Source of the DNA: CAZWBR01 sp964632305
Lineage (GTDB): Bacteria > Bacteroidota > Bacteroidia > Bacteroidales > Prolixibacteraceae
Reading direction: 5' to 3'
Length of the DNA: 64,000 bases
Assembly (NCBI GenBank): GCA_964632305.1
Contig: CAZWBR010000003.1
Location: 62,001-126,000 of the forward strand
Both the position numbers and the translations under genes were made by a program. Numbering within the stretch: position 1 is the stretch's first letter; every line of letters begins with the position of its first letter. Positions 1 to 9,558 of this stretch are shown one piece after another. Below the pieces are notes generated by a model that saw only the letters and a list, made by a program, of their open reading frames with translations, was not told where the DNA came from and did no database searches.

Positions 1-516
1 TCCTTTCCGGTATGATTAACGAAGAAAGCCTGTTCTGCCGGGTAAAATAATGATCATACGTCGAAATCATCGGTCAGTCATCAGCCGCCCCGTTCGCCCA
101 CCGGCGAATTAACGGCTATTGAACTTTAGAAAAATCACCTCGTATTTCGCAGCTTTCGTAAGACTTTAATCGCTTTAGCCATAAGTTATGCCCCATGGCG
201 AATAAATCGTCAATCATCTTCAATTTCTCATTCCTTCTCATCGTTAGCCATCTAACCTGTTTTCATCTGAAACCTGGCGATACCGATCTGCCCGGTTAAT
301 CCTGGCTCATCTTTTACTAATAAGCAAATCCCATCTTAATCAATAGGTTTTAAAAAAACCACCTCAGCCGAACTTCTCCTGCTGAGGTATCTTTTCAGGT
401 TATTAGAAACGGCAACCCGTTTACTTCCGTTCCGGCTCAAAATAAGTCATCAGCTTCCAGTCTGCGACCGAAACAGCGAAGCCACTGTTTATTCACGGCA
501 ATCAGCTATCCCTTTT
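1..516. other. Non-coding left edge
   Basis: I see no convincing gene here. A hairpin with an 8-bp stem (361-368 with 381-388) flanked by A and T runs looks like a terminator for leftward transcription. Just upstream of it on the minus strand is a short open stretch ending at 421 that reads like the last ~23 codons of a protein (ending in WKLMTYFEPERK), with a stop right before it. It could be the tail of a deleted gene, but that is weak. Confidence 0.4.
353..396 (-). terminator. Hairpin terminator-like site
   Basis: Inverted repeat ACCTCAGC (361-368) / GCTGAGGT (381-388) with an A-run on the left (T-run on the minus strand). It would end leftward transcription, but no intact gene feeds it; the alpha/beta hydrolase stop is about 120 bp away. 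Confidence 0.5.
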
Positions 517-1362
517 TTAGATCTCTTCTTTTAACCATTTTACAACGTCGTACCACATTATTTCATTTACCTCATGTCCAACATCATACTGATTAATCTT
601 CAAGTTTGTACTGTCTGTATTATAAACCGCTATTAACCGATCGTAGAAATCAACAACACGCTCCGCTTTGAAATGAATATCGTTTTTACCGATTAAGGCA
701 AATATTTTTCTGGGATAGAACTTTTCTATGTGATTAGCCGGACTGTTCTGTGCCGCATAGTCTGTAAACTCTTTTATCGCCTCGTCGCTCCTTAAGACTC
801 TTGAATCCTCAGGAATATCGTCCCAAAAAGGAGAACTGATCATCGGGACCGCGAAGGAGATCCTCTTATCGTTAACAAGACTCGCATAGGTTACAAATCC
901 CCCCATGGACATTCCGATCATTCCAATTTTTGAAGTATCTATCATTTTGGATGAAGTAAAATGATCAATAAGGGTTGAAATATCCAAAGCGGTTTCATTC
1001 ATTACTTTTCGTAAGGTTACCAGGACAATATGTCCATCCCCGGTCATGATCTTTTCCTTAAACGAAACGCCCTTTCTTTCACCATGATACCGGTTATCTA
1101 AGGCCACGGCATAAAAGCCCATTTTAGCCAGTGTGATCATTTTCTCGTTCCAGTATTCTTTATTCCCGGTAAACCCGTGACTTAAAATCACCAATCCTTT
1201 TTTTGCATGATCGTCGACATAACAGACTTTTACCGGTATATCCTTAACCATCAAATTTTTCACCCTTAAATTATCCTTTTCACGCCCTATTGCAGATAGC
1301 GAACAAACAACTGAAAACATCATTATCAATTTGAAATTCAATTTCCCCATAGCAGTAGTCAT
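517..1362 (-). CDS. Exported alpha/beta hydrolase
   Basis: Serine hydrolase of the alpha/beta fold, dienelactone-hydrolase/BAAT-like. Counting from an upstream start at 1443, an HGFTG oxyanion segment lies at 89-93, the nucleophile elbow GMSMGG has Ser179, and Asp255 and His290 complete a plausible triad. The ATG at 1362 (or 1350) is preferred to 1443 because it puts a hydrophobic signal-like segment directly at the N terminus. The substrate is unknown. It stands alone, next to a Crp-family regulator on the same strand 180 bp upstream. Confidence 0.75.
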   Translation of the reverse strand: MTTAMGKLNFKLIMMFSVVCSLSAIGREKDNLRVKNLMVKDIPVKVCYVDDHAKKGLVILSHGFTGNKEYWNEKMITLAKMGFYAVALDNRYHGERKGVSFKEKIMTGDGHIVLVTLRKVMNETALDISTLIDHFTSSKMIDTSKIGMIGMSMGGFVTYASLVNDKRISFAVPMISSPFWDDIPEDSRVLRSDEAIKEFTDYAAQNSPANHIEKFYPRKIFALIGKNDIHFKAERVVDFYDRLIAVYNTDSTNLKINQYDVGHEVNEIMWYDVVKWLKEEI

Positions 1363-1545
1363 ATTTCGAAAGTCTCCCGCTAATGCCGGAGTTTGATTAA
1401 AATATCGATTTATCTTCCTTTTTGCAATCTGTACGGCAAACAAATGCTTATACTTGGGTCATTTTCAACAGACCCCTTGCAGAAAAACCATCAGCCTTAA
1501 TGGCTGTTCTTTTTTCCACAAAGAAAGAGAGGCACGGCCTCATTC

Positions 1546-2064
1546 TCATTTACATTTGTCGATAAATTTCTTTCGTGCCCTGCTAAGTTGAGTGGAGGTA
1601 ATTCCCAGAAAATTGGCAATATAGTAATGGGGTATTCGATTGATCAGGTTAGGATATTCTTTCAGGAAAAGTTCATACTTTCTCAGGGAGTCCAGATTCA
1701 GAAGTGCAACTAACCGGGACTGCAATCGCAGGTTTAATTGCTGAAATGCCCGGGTAATTATTCCGGTGATCTCCCGATCCTTGTTTACGTGAAACATGAC
1801 TGTCGCGTAATTGGCCGTTAGGATTTCACAATCCTCCAATGCCTGTATAGTCATCTGAACATTGGTATTGGGCAGGTAACTACCAATAATGATGTCGCCC
1901 TCCAGATAGAAATGGGTAGTGATTTCATTGCCATCATTATCGAGGACATAACCCCGAAGAACTCCTTTCTTCACAAAACCGATTTTATCGCACGGATTGC
2001 CTTCCTGAAGAAAAACATTCCCCTTCGCTATTATCTCGGTATGATGTAACGAATCGACAAACAT
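1546..2064 (-). CDS. Crp/Fnr-family transcriptional regulator
   Basis: A 172-residue protein with an N-terminal cyclic-nucleotide-binding-like beta barrel (FLQEGNPCDKIGFVKKGVLRGY, then FYLEGDIIIG) and a C-terminal helix-turn-helix (IPHYYIANFLGITSTQLSRARKK). This is the layout of the short Crp-like regulators common in Bacteroidota, which usually lack the Arg-Ser cAMP pocket, so the ligand is unknown. The length is slightly below the usual ~190 residues because the N terminus is short. It is isolated and its target is not evident; the flanking hydrolase is a candidate by position only. Confidence 0.8.
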   Translation of the reverse strand: MFVDSLHHTEIIAKGNVFLQEGNPCDKIGFVKKGVLRGYVLDNDGNEITTHFYLEGDIIIGSYLPNTNVQMTIQALEDCEILTANYATVMFHVNKDREITGIITRAFQQLNLRLQSRLVALLNLDSLRKYELFLKEYPNLINRIPHYYIANFLGITSTQLSRARKKFIDKCK

Positions 2065-2159
2065 TTTTTTGTAAAATTAATCAGAATCTTTTGGCACACA
2101 ATTTTAACTGCAGGTAAACCTGTTAATTAGTCTATAGCTATTTCAGGATATGACAAGCG

Positions 2160-2208
2160 AAAAAAAAGAGTTGACCGGTCTTAGGGAGCGATCAACTCTT
2201 TTTTTTTG
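2160..2208. terminator. Bidirectional rho-independent terminator
   Basis: A 14-bp perfect stem (2161-2174 with 2192-2205) around a 17-nt loop, A-run on the left and T-run on the right. It closes the GH43 transcription unit coming from the right on the minus strand. Confidence 0.9.
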
Positions 2209-2319
2209 CAATTCAGGCAATAACTCAACGATTGCCGGATTATTATTTTTTAAGTGAAACGAAAACCATGTTGCCGGAGAAAAGTCCTCTCTGACCAACA
2301 AGAGTCCATGATCCCTCGC

Positions 2320-3426
2320 TTAATCCAGTTTAATATCCACCTTCCAGTGCTCGGCGATGGCCTTTAGCTCTTTTAGAGTCAGGTAAGTGACAGCGCCATG
2401 TTTGGGACTGGTAAAATTGGTCGCTTTCATCACCCCTTCGTTAAAATGGCCGAGATTTTTATAGTTGACAAAATCGGTTGTTTCGCTAAATCCCATATTA
2501 CTGGGGCGGGCGCCATAAACGTCGTACATCAGAACGAAAGCGTCGGTCCCGAGCCTTTTAAACACGTTAGGCGCTTCGGTGGACACCTTCTCCGGATCGA
2601 TACGTTTAGTTTCAGCAACATACCCTGTATTGATCTTATCGGAGACTGCATGAAGGATTTTGGCATCCGAGACATAGAACATCTGGTATTTATCGCCTAC
2701 CTTGGTGATATCGCCATCAAGCCCGTCGATCTTATCGATAAGTTCCGGCTTGGTCTCCAGTTTGGTAAACTCGTCATTGGCATACGACCAATAAAGGTTA
2801 CAGGCTTTATTATTATAGCGGATGGTAAAGTAAACCATCATCTTCTTTCTGATCGGGTCATAAACCGTTTCGGGAGCCCAGGAACAGTCGATATCGCCAA
2901 GCTCAGGGAAAGCCTTGTCAACCCGGAAATCAGAATGGGTCCAGTGGATCAGGTCGTACGATTTCATTAAAACAATGGCACGGTTATTTCCCCAACCATA
3001 TTTTTCAATTGGCCGTTCCCAATCGGTATCACGGAAACCGGCACGTTTACCGGAGATATGCAGATCGGTCATCGCAAGATAGAACGCTCCATCGGGACCG
3101 CGGGTGATATGCGGATCACGAACACCTTTTTGTTCAGCCAACTGTGAGCCAATAAAAATTGGTTGACCATTATTGATATCGGTAAAAGTATAACCATCGC
3201 GACTGATGGCAAAATAGGCCGATTGGTTTTGATCCTTAAAATATACCAGCAGGTATCCGGCGTAATCCTTCTCATTGAACTTCTTATTCTTGAATTGCTT
3301 TCCCAGTGAGGGAACAATCTCGATTCCGGTAGGAGCAGCAGGAGCCTGGTTTGCCTGTGAAAATCCATCGTTAGTCACCAGAAATCCCATCGTCGTGAAC
3401 AGTACACAAAAAAACAAACGTCTCAT
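2320..3426 (-). CDS. Secreted glycoside hydrolase, family 43-like
   Basis: Five-bladed beta-propeller hydrolase of the GH43/GH117 type, acting on arabinose- or xylose-containing glycans outside the cytoplasm. The N terminus is a signal peptide (RRLFFCVLFTTMGFLVTNDGFSQ). In the mature part RDPHITRGPDG carries the likely base Asp (residue 104 from this start), IDCSWAPE and DGDITK supply further acids, and EAPNVFKR (Glu284) resembles the family's general acid. The start at 3426 is chosen over 3453 because it begins directly at the signal peptide. It stands alone with its own terminator at 2160-2208. The exact subfamily and substrate cannot be told by eye. Confidence 0.8.
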   Translation of the reverse strand: MRRLFFCVLFTTMGFLVTNDGFSQANQAPAAPTGIEIVPSLGKQFKNKKFNEKDYAGYLLVYFKDQNQSAYFAISRDGYTFTDINNGQPIFIGSQLAEQKGVRDPHITRGPDGAFYLAMTDLHISGKRAGFRDTDWERPIEKYGWGNNRAIVLMKSYDLIHWTHSDFRVDKAFPELGDIDCSWAPETVYDPIRKKMMVYFTIRYNNKACNLYWSYANDEFTKLETKPELIDKIDGLDGDITKVGDKYQMFYVSDAKILHAVSDKINTGYVAETKRIDPEKVSTEAPNVFKRLGTDAFVLMYDVYGARPSNMGFSETTDFVNYKNLGHFNEGVMKATNFTSPKHGAVTYLTLKELKAIAEHWKVDIKLD

Positions 3427-3715
3427 TTTTATCTCATTTAATAGGTTAATCATTTTTACTCATCCGTTCAGTGTCACGAGTAAAGCATCAAAACAATAAT
3501 CCCAGCTTCATCAACAAGCCACTGATTGCTTGAGCAATAATTTTTGTAAAAATAACTATTCAAGGGACTCAGGAGAATTAAAATGGAAGTTTTTGAGCAT
3601 ATTTCGCCATCTGAAGCTCAATTTATCTATTTATCTATCAATTAAAAGTCAGAGATGACAGGAAATGACCAATCGAGATGCAATAATTTAATCATACTGA
3701 TTACCTGGCTGCATT
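3427..3715. other. AT-rich spacer
   Basis: Spacer between the unknown protein at 3716-4345 and the GH43 gene. It should hold the GH43 promoter, but I could not pick a clear -33/-7 pair. No gene seen. Confidence 0.4.
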
Positions 3716-4345
3716 CTATTTTAATAATCCGTTTTCCTTCAGCTCTTTATAAATTGCCGAAATATTTTCCGGTAACTCATACTGAATAAGCCAGTTGACA
3801 TCCAATCCGTTCTTGATAGCCGTTCCCATCAGATGACGATTCTGCCCCACCATTATTCCGATCGCACGGATATCTTCCTCAAATTCAAGATGCAGATCTT
3901 CGTGCTGCTTTTGAATCAGCATCAGTATCTTATAGATCCGTGCGACAATGTAAATACATAATTTATAAGCATTTCCGTAACGATCAGCCATGATCCGTTC
4001 ATTATTCAGATCCAGCAGTGTGCGCAACATCAGACAATTAAGGCTTATTTCGCCGATCTTGTCTTTAGTGATAGTTACATGCTCAGTGATCTTGCTGCTG
4101 ATATCGCGGACATCCATCAGTAAATAACCCGGCGAATAATATTCTTTTGATACCAATTGCATTTGCCGGATAATCTGACTGCGAAGTTGCTCCCGCTTAT
4201 CCTGCACCGATTCAGTATCGACCAGTTCGAAATAGAGTTTACCGGCCAATTTTGGATCACGTTTTAGCAACCTTAATATCAGCTTGTCCTTTTCGGTCTC
4301 GGATAGCAACTGTAGCGCTTTTTTAAATTCAGCATCAAAATTCAT
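3716..4345 (-). CDS. Unknown helical protein
   Basis: I do not recognise this 209-residue protein beyond its resemblance to small Bacteroidota-only hypothetical proteins. It has no signal peptide or membrane segment and reads as almost wholly alpha-helical. The first 45 residues (LSETEKDKLILRLLKRDPKLAGKLYFEL) are charged and amphipathic, and the middle is rich in Leu/Ile heptads. No enzymatic motif is visible. It is transcribed leftward on its own, with a repeat-filled spacer upstream. The ATG at 4345 is the first in frame. Confidence 0.6.
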   Translation of the reverse strand: MNFDAEFKKALQLLSETEKDKLILRLLKRDPKLAGKLYFELVDTESVQDKREQLRSQIIRQMQLVSKEYYSPGYLLMDVRDISSKITEHVTITKDKIGEISLNCLMLRTLLDLNNERIMADRYGNAYKLCIYIVARIYKILMLIQKQHEDLHLEFEEDIRAIGIMVGQNRHLMGTAIKNGLDVNWLIQYELPENISAIYKELKENGLLK

Positions 4346-5106
4346 AGACGGGTCTTGTACGTTGTTTATTTTATGGTTTATGCAAGATATGACTAACGTT
4401 CTGCCGGATAAAAATAATCAAAATCACTGTTATCCGGCAATGTTCTGGTCTTTGATTCTGTGATGAGATTTCCCTCTCCCTTACTTATGACAGAAATAGG
4501 CCTGCAGTAAGTCGGAGTGCGACTTCAAGTCGCGCTCCGACTTACTCCAGTCTTATTTTCTGTCATTGGTAGAGCCTACCCCAAAATAATTGATGCATAA
4601 TGCGATAATGACAGGCGGCAACTTTCAAAAGTATAAGGGTGAATCTGGGATTCATAATAATTTGAATTACAATTTATTCACAACCTAAATCCCCCTTAGT
4701 CCCCCTTTACAAAGGGGGAAATAGTTCTCTTATCGCATGGGGTAAAAATCATCAAGGTTTTAGCCATTAATCAACATTTTTTTAGCAGGATTAAGTCCCC
4801 CTTTCCTAAAGGGGGGCAGGGGGGATTTGGTAAATGGAAATTCTGTCATAAGTACGCGAAGCGAGGAATCTCCTGAAATTTATCGGATAACAGTAAATTT
4901 AAATAGCTGACTAACTTTTTGCTTCTTTCATTTCCCCAATAATTTAGAATTGGGTATTTTCAGGTAACTGTAAAGATTATGCATTGATTTTTCGGCCTAA
5001 CCCCTACCCTAAAGGGAGGCCGAAAATACAACATCGCATTATTCTGGTTATCTTCGCAACATCAATTATCACAACAATTGAATAGTGAATTAAATCAGCA
5101 ACCGTT
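4346..5106. other. Long spacer filled by the repeat element
   Basis: The spacer between the divergently oriented unknown gene and nudC holds no gene. About half of it is the composite inverted-repeat element. The right part (about 5045-5060) has a weak -7-like TATCTTCG that might serve nudC. Confidence 0.5.
4482..4854. repeat. Composite inverted-repeat element, 14-bp ends
   Basis: Bounded by perfect 14-bp inverted ends (TACTTATGACAGAA at 4482-4495, its complement at 4841-4854), each ending in TA. Inside are a near-perfect hairpin around 4513-4546, an internal copy of the alternative end TTCTGTCATTGGTA at 4558-4571, and C-run/G-run inverted blocks at about 4688-4715 and 4795-4837. The part 4558-4854 recurs without mismatch at 31439-31735. 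No transposase is encoded, so it is a MITE-like, non-autonomous element. The TA borders fit an IS630/mariner-type mobiliser, which is inference. Confidence 0.75.
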
Positions 5107-5940
5107 ATGATTCAGGATATCTTTCCCCATCGCTTCAACAATCACTATCAGCCCGATGCGACCATCGGAGAGAAGGACTATGTCCTCCACTACCGCGACA
5201 ATACCTTATTGCTGAAGCAGGATGGCGATCTGTTTGACCTCCCGCAAAAGCGCGATTTCGCGGAGATCAGCGACACGACAGAGAAGAGTTTTCTGTTTAC
5301 CCTCAACGAGGTGCCCTGTTTCCTGATCGGCGACCGTCTGGAAGCGCCCTCCCCCAACTTCGTCTTCAAGGAGGTCAACTTTTTCCGAATGATCCCGCAG
5401 CAGGAGATCGCCTGGATCACCATTGCCGGGTATCAACTGCGCAACTGGTATGCCCATAACCGGTATTGCGGGAAATGCGGGACGAGAACGGAGCATAAAA
5501 CCGATGAGCGGGCGCTGGTCTGTCCGAATTGTCACACCACCATTTATCCGAAGATATCGCCGGCTATCATCGTGGCCATCACCTGCAAGGATAAGATCCT
5601 GCTTGCGCGCAATACCAGTTTCCCCGGCGCCTGGTACTCGCTGATTGCCGGTTATGTCGATGTCGGCGAGACGCTCGAAGAGGCACTGGCCCGCGAAGTA
5701 ATGGAAGAGGTAGGCCTGGAGGTAACCTATATCCGTTATTACAAGAGTCAGCCCTGGCCCCTCTCCGGCTCAATGATGATGGGTTTTATCGCCGAAGCCG
5801 ATGAACAGCAACCCATCACCGTTGATCACCACGAGATTGCCGAGGCGGCCTGGTTTACAAGAGGTAACCTTCCATCCCACTCCTCAATGATCAGTATCGC
5901 CGGCGAGATGATCGAAAAGTTTGAGAGAGGCGAACTTTAA
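5107..5940 (+). CDS. nudC: NAD(H)-family Nudix pyrophosphatase NudC
   Basis: Hydrolyses NADH (and, in characterised homologues, removes NAD caps from RNA) to NMNH and AMP. All family marks are present at the expected length of 277 residues: zinc-ribbon cysteines C121, C124, C139, C142; a full Nudix box starting at about residue 182 (GYVDVGETLEEALAREVMEE plus VGL); and the NADH-specific SQPWP at 214-218. It is cytoplasmic. It stands alone, converging on the P-type ATPase gene 41 bp downstream. Confidence 0.95.
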   Translation: MIQDIFPHRFNNHYQPDATIGEKDYVLHYRDNTLLLKQDGDLFDLPQKRDFAEISDTTEKSFLFTLNEVPCFLIGDRLEAPSPNFVFKEVNFFRMIPQQEIAWITIAGYQLRNWYAHNRYCGKCGTRTEHKTDERALVCPNCHTTIYPKISPAIIVAITCKDKILLARNTSFPGAWYSLIAGYVDVGETLEEALAREVMEEVGLEVTYIRYYKSQPWPLSGSMMMGFIAEADEQQPITVDHHEIAEAAWFTRGNLPSHSSMISIAGEMIEKFERGEL

Positions 5941-5981
5941 CGAAGACCAGACTCTGATCCTGATTTATTTACAGGGAGAAC

Positions 5982-8534
5982 CTATCGAAACAATGATTTC
6001 GCCGAATTAAATTGTTTATAGATCTCGAACCAGGCAATAGACAGGAATCCGGCACCGGCACAAAAGAGTATCTCTAAGGGATCAACCTTTTGAAACAGGA
6101 ACAAATCGCGCAGGAAGGGAACATTCAGGGTTAAAAACAGGAAAATCAGAGCCCCTCCGACAACCCATTTGACGGTACTGTTACTGGTTGCCAGGATTTG
6201 GAAGATATTCCTTTCCCACGAACGGTTCGAAAGGATGATGGCGATGTTCGAGGCAATCAGGGCGATAAACGTAAAGGTTCGAACCTCTTTCTCCTGATAG
6301 CCCATCCTTAATCCGAAGAAATAAATCAGCAGCGTAATCACCAGGACTCCGATACCCTGCATGCAACTCAGGAAAATTTTCTTACCTCCGAAGAACGGCT
6401 CACCAATCTCTTTGGGAGGACGTTTCATCACGTTGGCTTCTTCTTTTTCTGCTTCAAAAATAATGGAACAGGCCGGATCGATAATCAACTCAAGAAAAAC
6501 AATGTGAACCGGCCAAAGAATCAGCGGTAAATCAGCAAAGAAGACCGGGATCAGCGAGAGTCCGGCTATAGGGACATGCACGGCAAAGATATAGCCCAAT
6601 GCCTTCTGCAGGTTGTCGAAAATGCGGCGTCCCATGCGTACTGCGCCAACAATCGAGGCAAAATTATCGTCGAGTAAAACCAGTGATGAAGCTTCGCGGG
6701 CCACATCCGTTCCCTTGTCACCCATGGCAATTCCAATATTGGCAGCCTTCAGCGCGGGAGCATCGTTGACCCCGTCGCCGGTCATCGCCACAATCTCCCG
6801 GTTCCGTTTCAGCGCGTTGACCAACAGCAGTTTCTGCTCGGGAACCACCCTGGCGAAAACATTTACTTCCCGAATACGTTCACAGAGTTGGTCCTCGCTC
6901 ATTAGATTCAGTTCAGGGCCTGAGATACACTGATCGTAATTCTTCAATCCGATCTCCCTGGCAATATTCATCGCCGTTACCGGATAATCACCGGTGATCA
7001 TAATTACCCTGATCCCGGCGTTGTAGCACTCTTTAACTGCAACCGGGACATTTTCGCGAATAGGATCGGAAAGGGCAATCAATCCGACAAAGACAAAATC
7101 GTAATCGTGCTGAATCTCTGGCAGTTCTCCCGGCAAAATATTATTCTTGGCAACTCCCAATACCCGCAATCCTTCTGAAGCCATTTGAGCCACGGCCTGA
7201 CTGTATTTCGAGATCTCGCTCTGCCCCAGATGACATAAATCGAAGATAGCTTCCGGAGCCCCTTTAGCCGCGATTACCTTCGTATCGTCAGCGGTATTGA
7301 TAAATACCCTCGACATGGCAAGCAATTCCTTCGAAAGGGGATACTCTTTTTCCATGATCCAACTGTCGTGCAGGTGCTCAGTTCCTTTAAGAAACTCATC
7401 ACCTATTTTGATGATGGCTTTTTCCATCGGGTCAAACGGATTGGTTTGGCTCGAAAGGATTCCAAATTCGATGATCTCGTGAAATTCCTCGGGGAATATA
7501 TTGCCATTCGACACAGCATGAAACTGATCGCCGTTATACAATTTGGTCACCTTCATCTTGTTCTGGGTGAGTGTTCCGGTTTTATCGGTACACAGGACCG
7601 TGGCCGATCCCAGGGTCTCAATCGAGGCGGGTTTTCGGGTCAGGACCGACTTTTTCGACATCCGCCAGGCCCCTAGTGCAAGGAAAACAGTAAGCACCAC
7701 CGGAAACTCCTCGGGTAGCATGGCCATAGCCAGGGTGATCCCGGCAAGAAAACCGTTCAGTAAATGACCACGGGTTATGAAATAGATCACTATAACCATA
7801 AGGCACAGAACGATACCGATAATAGCCAGCCGTCGAACCAAAACCCCCATCTCACTTTTCAGTTTGGTAGATTCTTCTTTTACCGACTCAAGGGCTTTCC
7901 CAATCTTGCCGATTTCGGTATTTGTTCCGGTAGCCGTGACCTGAACAATCCCGTTTCCCTGGACGATCATGGAACCCGAATAGACGAACGGAACATCGTC
8001 GCCGCCGACGATTACTGTCCGGTCGTCCGGACTAATCTCCCGTTTCCTGACCGGAACAGACTCACCGGTGAGCAATGACTCATCGGCCAACAGGTTATTG
8101 CACGAGAGGACTCTGGCATCGGCCGGAACACGGTCACCTTCCTGGAGAATGACGATATCATCAGTGACCACATCGCGGCCGGCAATCCGGTATTCTTTCC
8201 CGTCGCGAATGACCAGAGCACGCGGACTTGCCAGATCTTTCAGGGCATTCAAGGCATTTTCGGTTTTTTTCTCCTGGTAAAATTCGATCCCCATGATGAC
8301 GAAGACAAAACCAAGCAGCATCAATCCTTCTGTAAGGTCGCCAAGAATCAGGTACAACGTACCGCAAGCCACCAACAACAGAAACATGGGTTCTTTCACT
8401 ACCCCCAACGCGATCTGAACCACATTCTTTGGTTTTGACGACGGAAGTTCGTTATACCCTTCAGTAGCAATCTTCTTCTGTACCTGCTCTTCGGTCAATC
8501 CCTGATAGGTCACCTTCTTAAACGGTTTTTCCAT
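5982..8534 (-). CDS. P2-type cation-transporting ATPase
   Basis: An 850-residue P-type ATPase of the Ca2+/Na+-like P2 group. Visible are the N-terminal cation-ATPase domain, TGES at 156-159, the phosphorylation motif DKTGT with Asp317, TGDGVNDAP in the P domain, and about ten membrane segments. PEEFP in M4 replaces the SERCA PEGLP motif and MxDxxxD-like acids are sparse in M6, so the transported ion is uncertain. It lies 46 bp downstream of a MarR regulator on the same strand, suggesting one transcript and regulator-controlled expression. Confidence 0.9.
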   Translation of the reverse strand: MEKPFKKVTYQGLTEEQVQKKIATEGYNELPSSKPKNVVQIALGVVKEPMFLLLVACGTLYLILGDLTEGLMLLGFVFVIMGIEFYQEKKTENALNALKDLASPRALVIRDGKEYRIAGRDVVTDDIVILQEGDRVPADARVLSCNNLLADESLLTGESVPVRKREISPDDRTVIVGGDDVPFVYSGSMIVQGNGIVQVTATGTNTEIGKIGKALESVKEESTKLKSEMGVLVRRLAIIGIVLCLMVIVIYFITRGHLLNGFLAGITLAMAMLPEEFPVVLTVFLALGAWRMSKKSVLTRKPASIETLGSATVLCTDKTGTLTQNKMKVTKLYNGDQFHAVSNGNIFPEEFHEIIEFGILSSQTNPFDPMEKAIIKIGDEFLKGTEHLHDSWIMEKEYPLSKELLAMSRVFINTADDTKVIAAKGAPEAIFDLCHLGQSEISKYSQAVAQMASEGLRVLGVAKNNILPGELPEIQHDYDFVFVGLIALSDPIRENVPVAVKECYNAGIRVIMITGDYPVTAMNIAREIGLKNYDQCISGPELNLMSEDQLCERIREVNVFARVVPEQKLLLVNALKRNREIVAMTGDGVNDAPALKAANIGIAMGDKGTDVAREASSLVLLDDNFASIVGAVRMGRRIFDNLQKALGYIFAVHVPIAGLSLIPVFFADLPLILWPVHIVFLELIIDPACSIIFEAEKEEANVMKRPPKEIGEPFFGGKKIFLSCMQGIGVLVITLLIYFFGLRMGYQEKEVRTFTFIALIASNIAIILSNRSWERNIFQILATSNSTVKWVVGGALIFLFLTLNVPFLRDLFLFQKVDPLEILFCAGAGFLSIAWFEIYKQFNSAKSLFR

Positions 8535-8580
8535 GATAACTTAATTTTTGTTAGCACATACTAACCATTGTAATAAAAAA

Positions 8581-8997
8581 TTATTCCTGGCTCAATATCT
8601 TCTCAACCAATTGAATAAACAGTTCCTGCTCCTTCGTATCAAGTTTTCGGGCAATCGATTCAGCAATCCGCACATGGGCGTAATCATGCATCCGATTAAT
8701 CAGCTTACCCTTTTCCGTAAGGTGAATATGAGCGCTCCGCCGGTCTTCATCTGACTGAACCCTGTACAGAAAATCTCTCTCAACCAATTTATCGACAGCC
8801 ACTTTCACCGTTGGCTTCGAGAGATTCAACGAGGTAGCGAGTTCCGTCAAATTGGGATTCTTCAACGAATGAATCGTTTCGAGATAGTGCATCTGCGTCA
8901 GGGTCAGGGTCGAGAGGTTGAATTGCTCCCTGGCCTCTTCTTCCATCAAACCAACCATACTTGAAAGGTTGACGACGATGTCGGTTAATTTCTGCAT
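8581..8997 (-). CDS. MarR-family transcriptional regulator
   Basis: A 138-residue winged-helix repressor: helix-turn-helix (NLTELATSLNLSKPTVKVAVDKL) followed by the wing with the conserved DRR (SDEDRRSAHIHLTEKG). The start at 8997 is the first ATG; the upstream codon at 9003 is TTG. It is the first gene of a two-gene unit with the P-type ATPase, so it probably controls ion transport and itself. The effector is unknown. Confidence 0.88.
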   Translation of the reverse strand: MQKLTDIVVNLSSMVGLMEEEAREQFNLSTLTLTQMHYLETIHSLKNPNLTELATSLNLSKPTVKVAVDKLVERDFLYRVQSDEDRRSAHIHLTEKGKLINRMHDYAHVRIAESIARKLDTKEQELFIQLVEKILSQE

Positions 8998-9189
8998 CTG
9001 CAAATCATTTATTATCCGTTAAATTCAAGACAAACTACCAGTTAGATCCTCAAAAATCACTATTTTGAGAATGATCGCCAGAAGTTCTGTACAATTTTAG
9101 TTAGTATTTACTAATTAAAAAACAATATCGAATATTTTTTTCACCGTTATCCGGGAAATACCATAAAACTCTACGCTTAACGACCAATG

Positions 9190-9263
9190 TGACAGACAAG
9201 AAATGGATAGTCGGGGCGTGACTCCAGGTCGCACTCCGACTTATAGGAGAACTATTTTTGTCA
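9190..9263. repeat. TGACAG...TGTCA inverted-repeat hairpin
   Basis: A ~75-bp copy of the short inverted-repeat family seen at 4482, 31771 and 34420. The ends are TGACAG (9190-9195) and TGTCA (9259-9263). The core carries the shared hairpin with GTCGGGGCGTGACTCC and GTCGCACTCCGACTT. It is more diverged than the other copies. Confidence 0.6.
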
Positions 9264-9376
9264 TTGATAAAGAATCAATTATTTGGGCCATCCCCGGGCG
9301 GGGACCCGGCCTCCCGATAGCCAGAGGAATACAGGCTCAGGCGACTGCCGGTTCACGGTCGGGTCAACTCCCGAGT

Positions 9377-9448
9377 TCTTCCTATGCTCCTCTTAGGTTC
9401 CTCCAAGGTTCCTGTATGCTAACATAGAGAAACCATACGGAAACCTAA
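9377..9448. repeat. 11-bp periodic array, locus A
   Basis: Four consecutive 11-mers (TCTTCCTATGC, TCCTCTTAGGT, TCCTCCAAGGT, TCCTGTATGCT; 9377-9420), then two 11-mers in mirror orientation (GAGAAACCATA, CGGAAACCTAA; 9427-9448). The two halves form an imperfect dyad around 9423. Similar arrays occur at 25033, 33061 and 51081. Confidence 0.7.
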
Positions 9449-9525
9449 GAAAAAGGATGGCTTAACCCCGGTCTTGATCCTGGGACGAACAGCGATTGGG
9501 GGTTGGTTTGCGGAGACCAGAATAA

Positions 9526-9558
9526 AGTGACCGGGTGACTTGGAGTCACCCGGTCACT
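9526..9558. repeat. Perfect 15-bp stem palindrome
   Basis: AGTGACCGGGTGACT (9526-9540), loop TGG, and its exact complement (9544-9558). There is no T-run on either side, so it is not a classical terminator. The central GACTTGGAGTC resembles the hairpin core of the dispersed inverted-repeat family. Confidence 0.65.

Noticed and set aside
421..490. Tail of a truncated minus-strand gene
   Set aside because: Only about 23 codons between stops; cannot be assigned to a family, kept only as a remark.
2398..2970. 190-codon open frame antisense to the GH43 gene
   Set aside because: Fully inside a gene with clear signal peptide and catalytic motifs; composition shadow, no protein-like pattern.
9377..9448. 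CRISPR-like array
   Set aside because: Units are 11 bp with no spacers, and no cas genes are present. No CRISPR array seen anywhere in the window.
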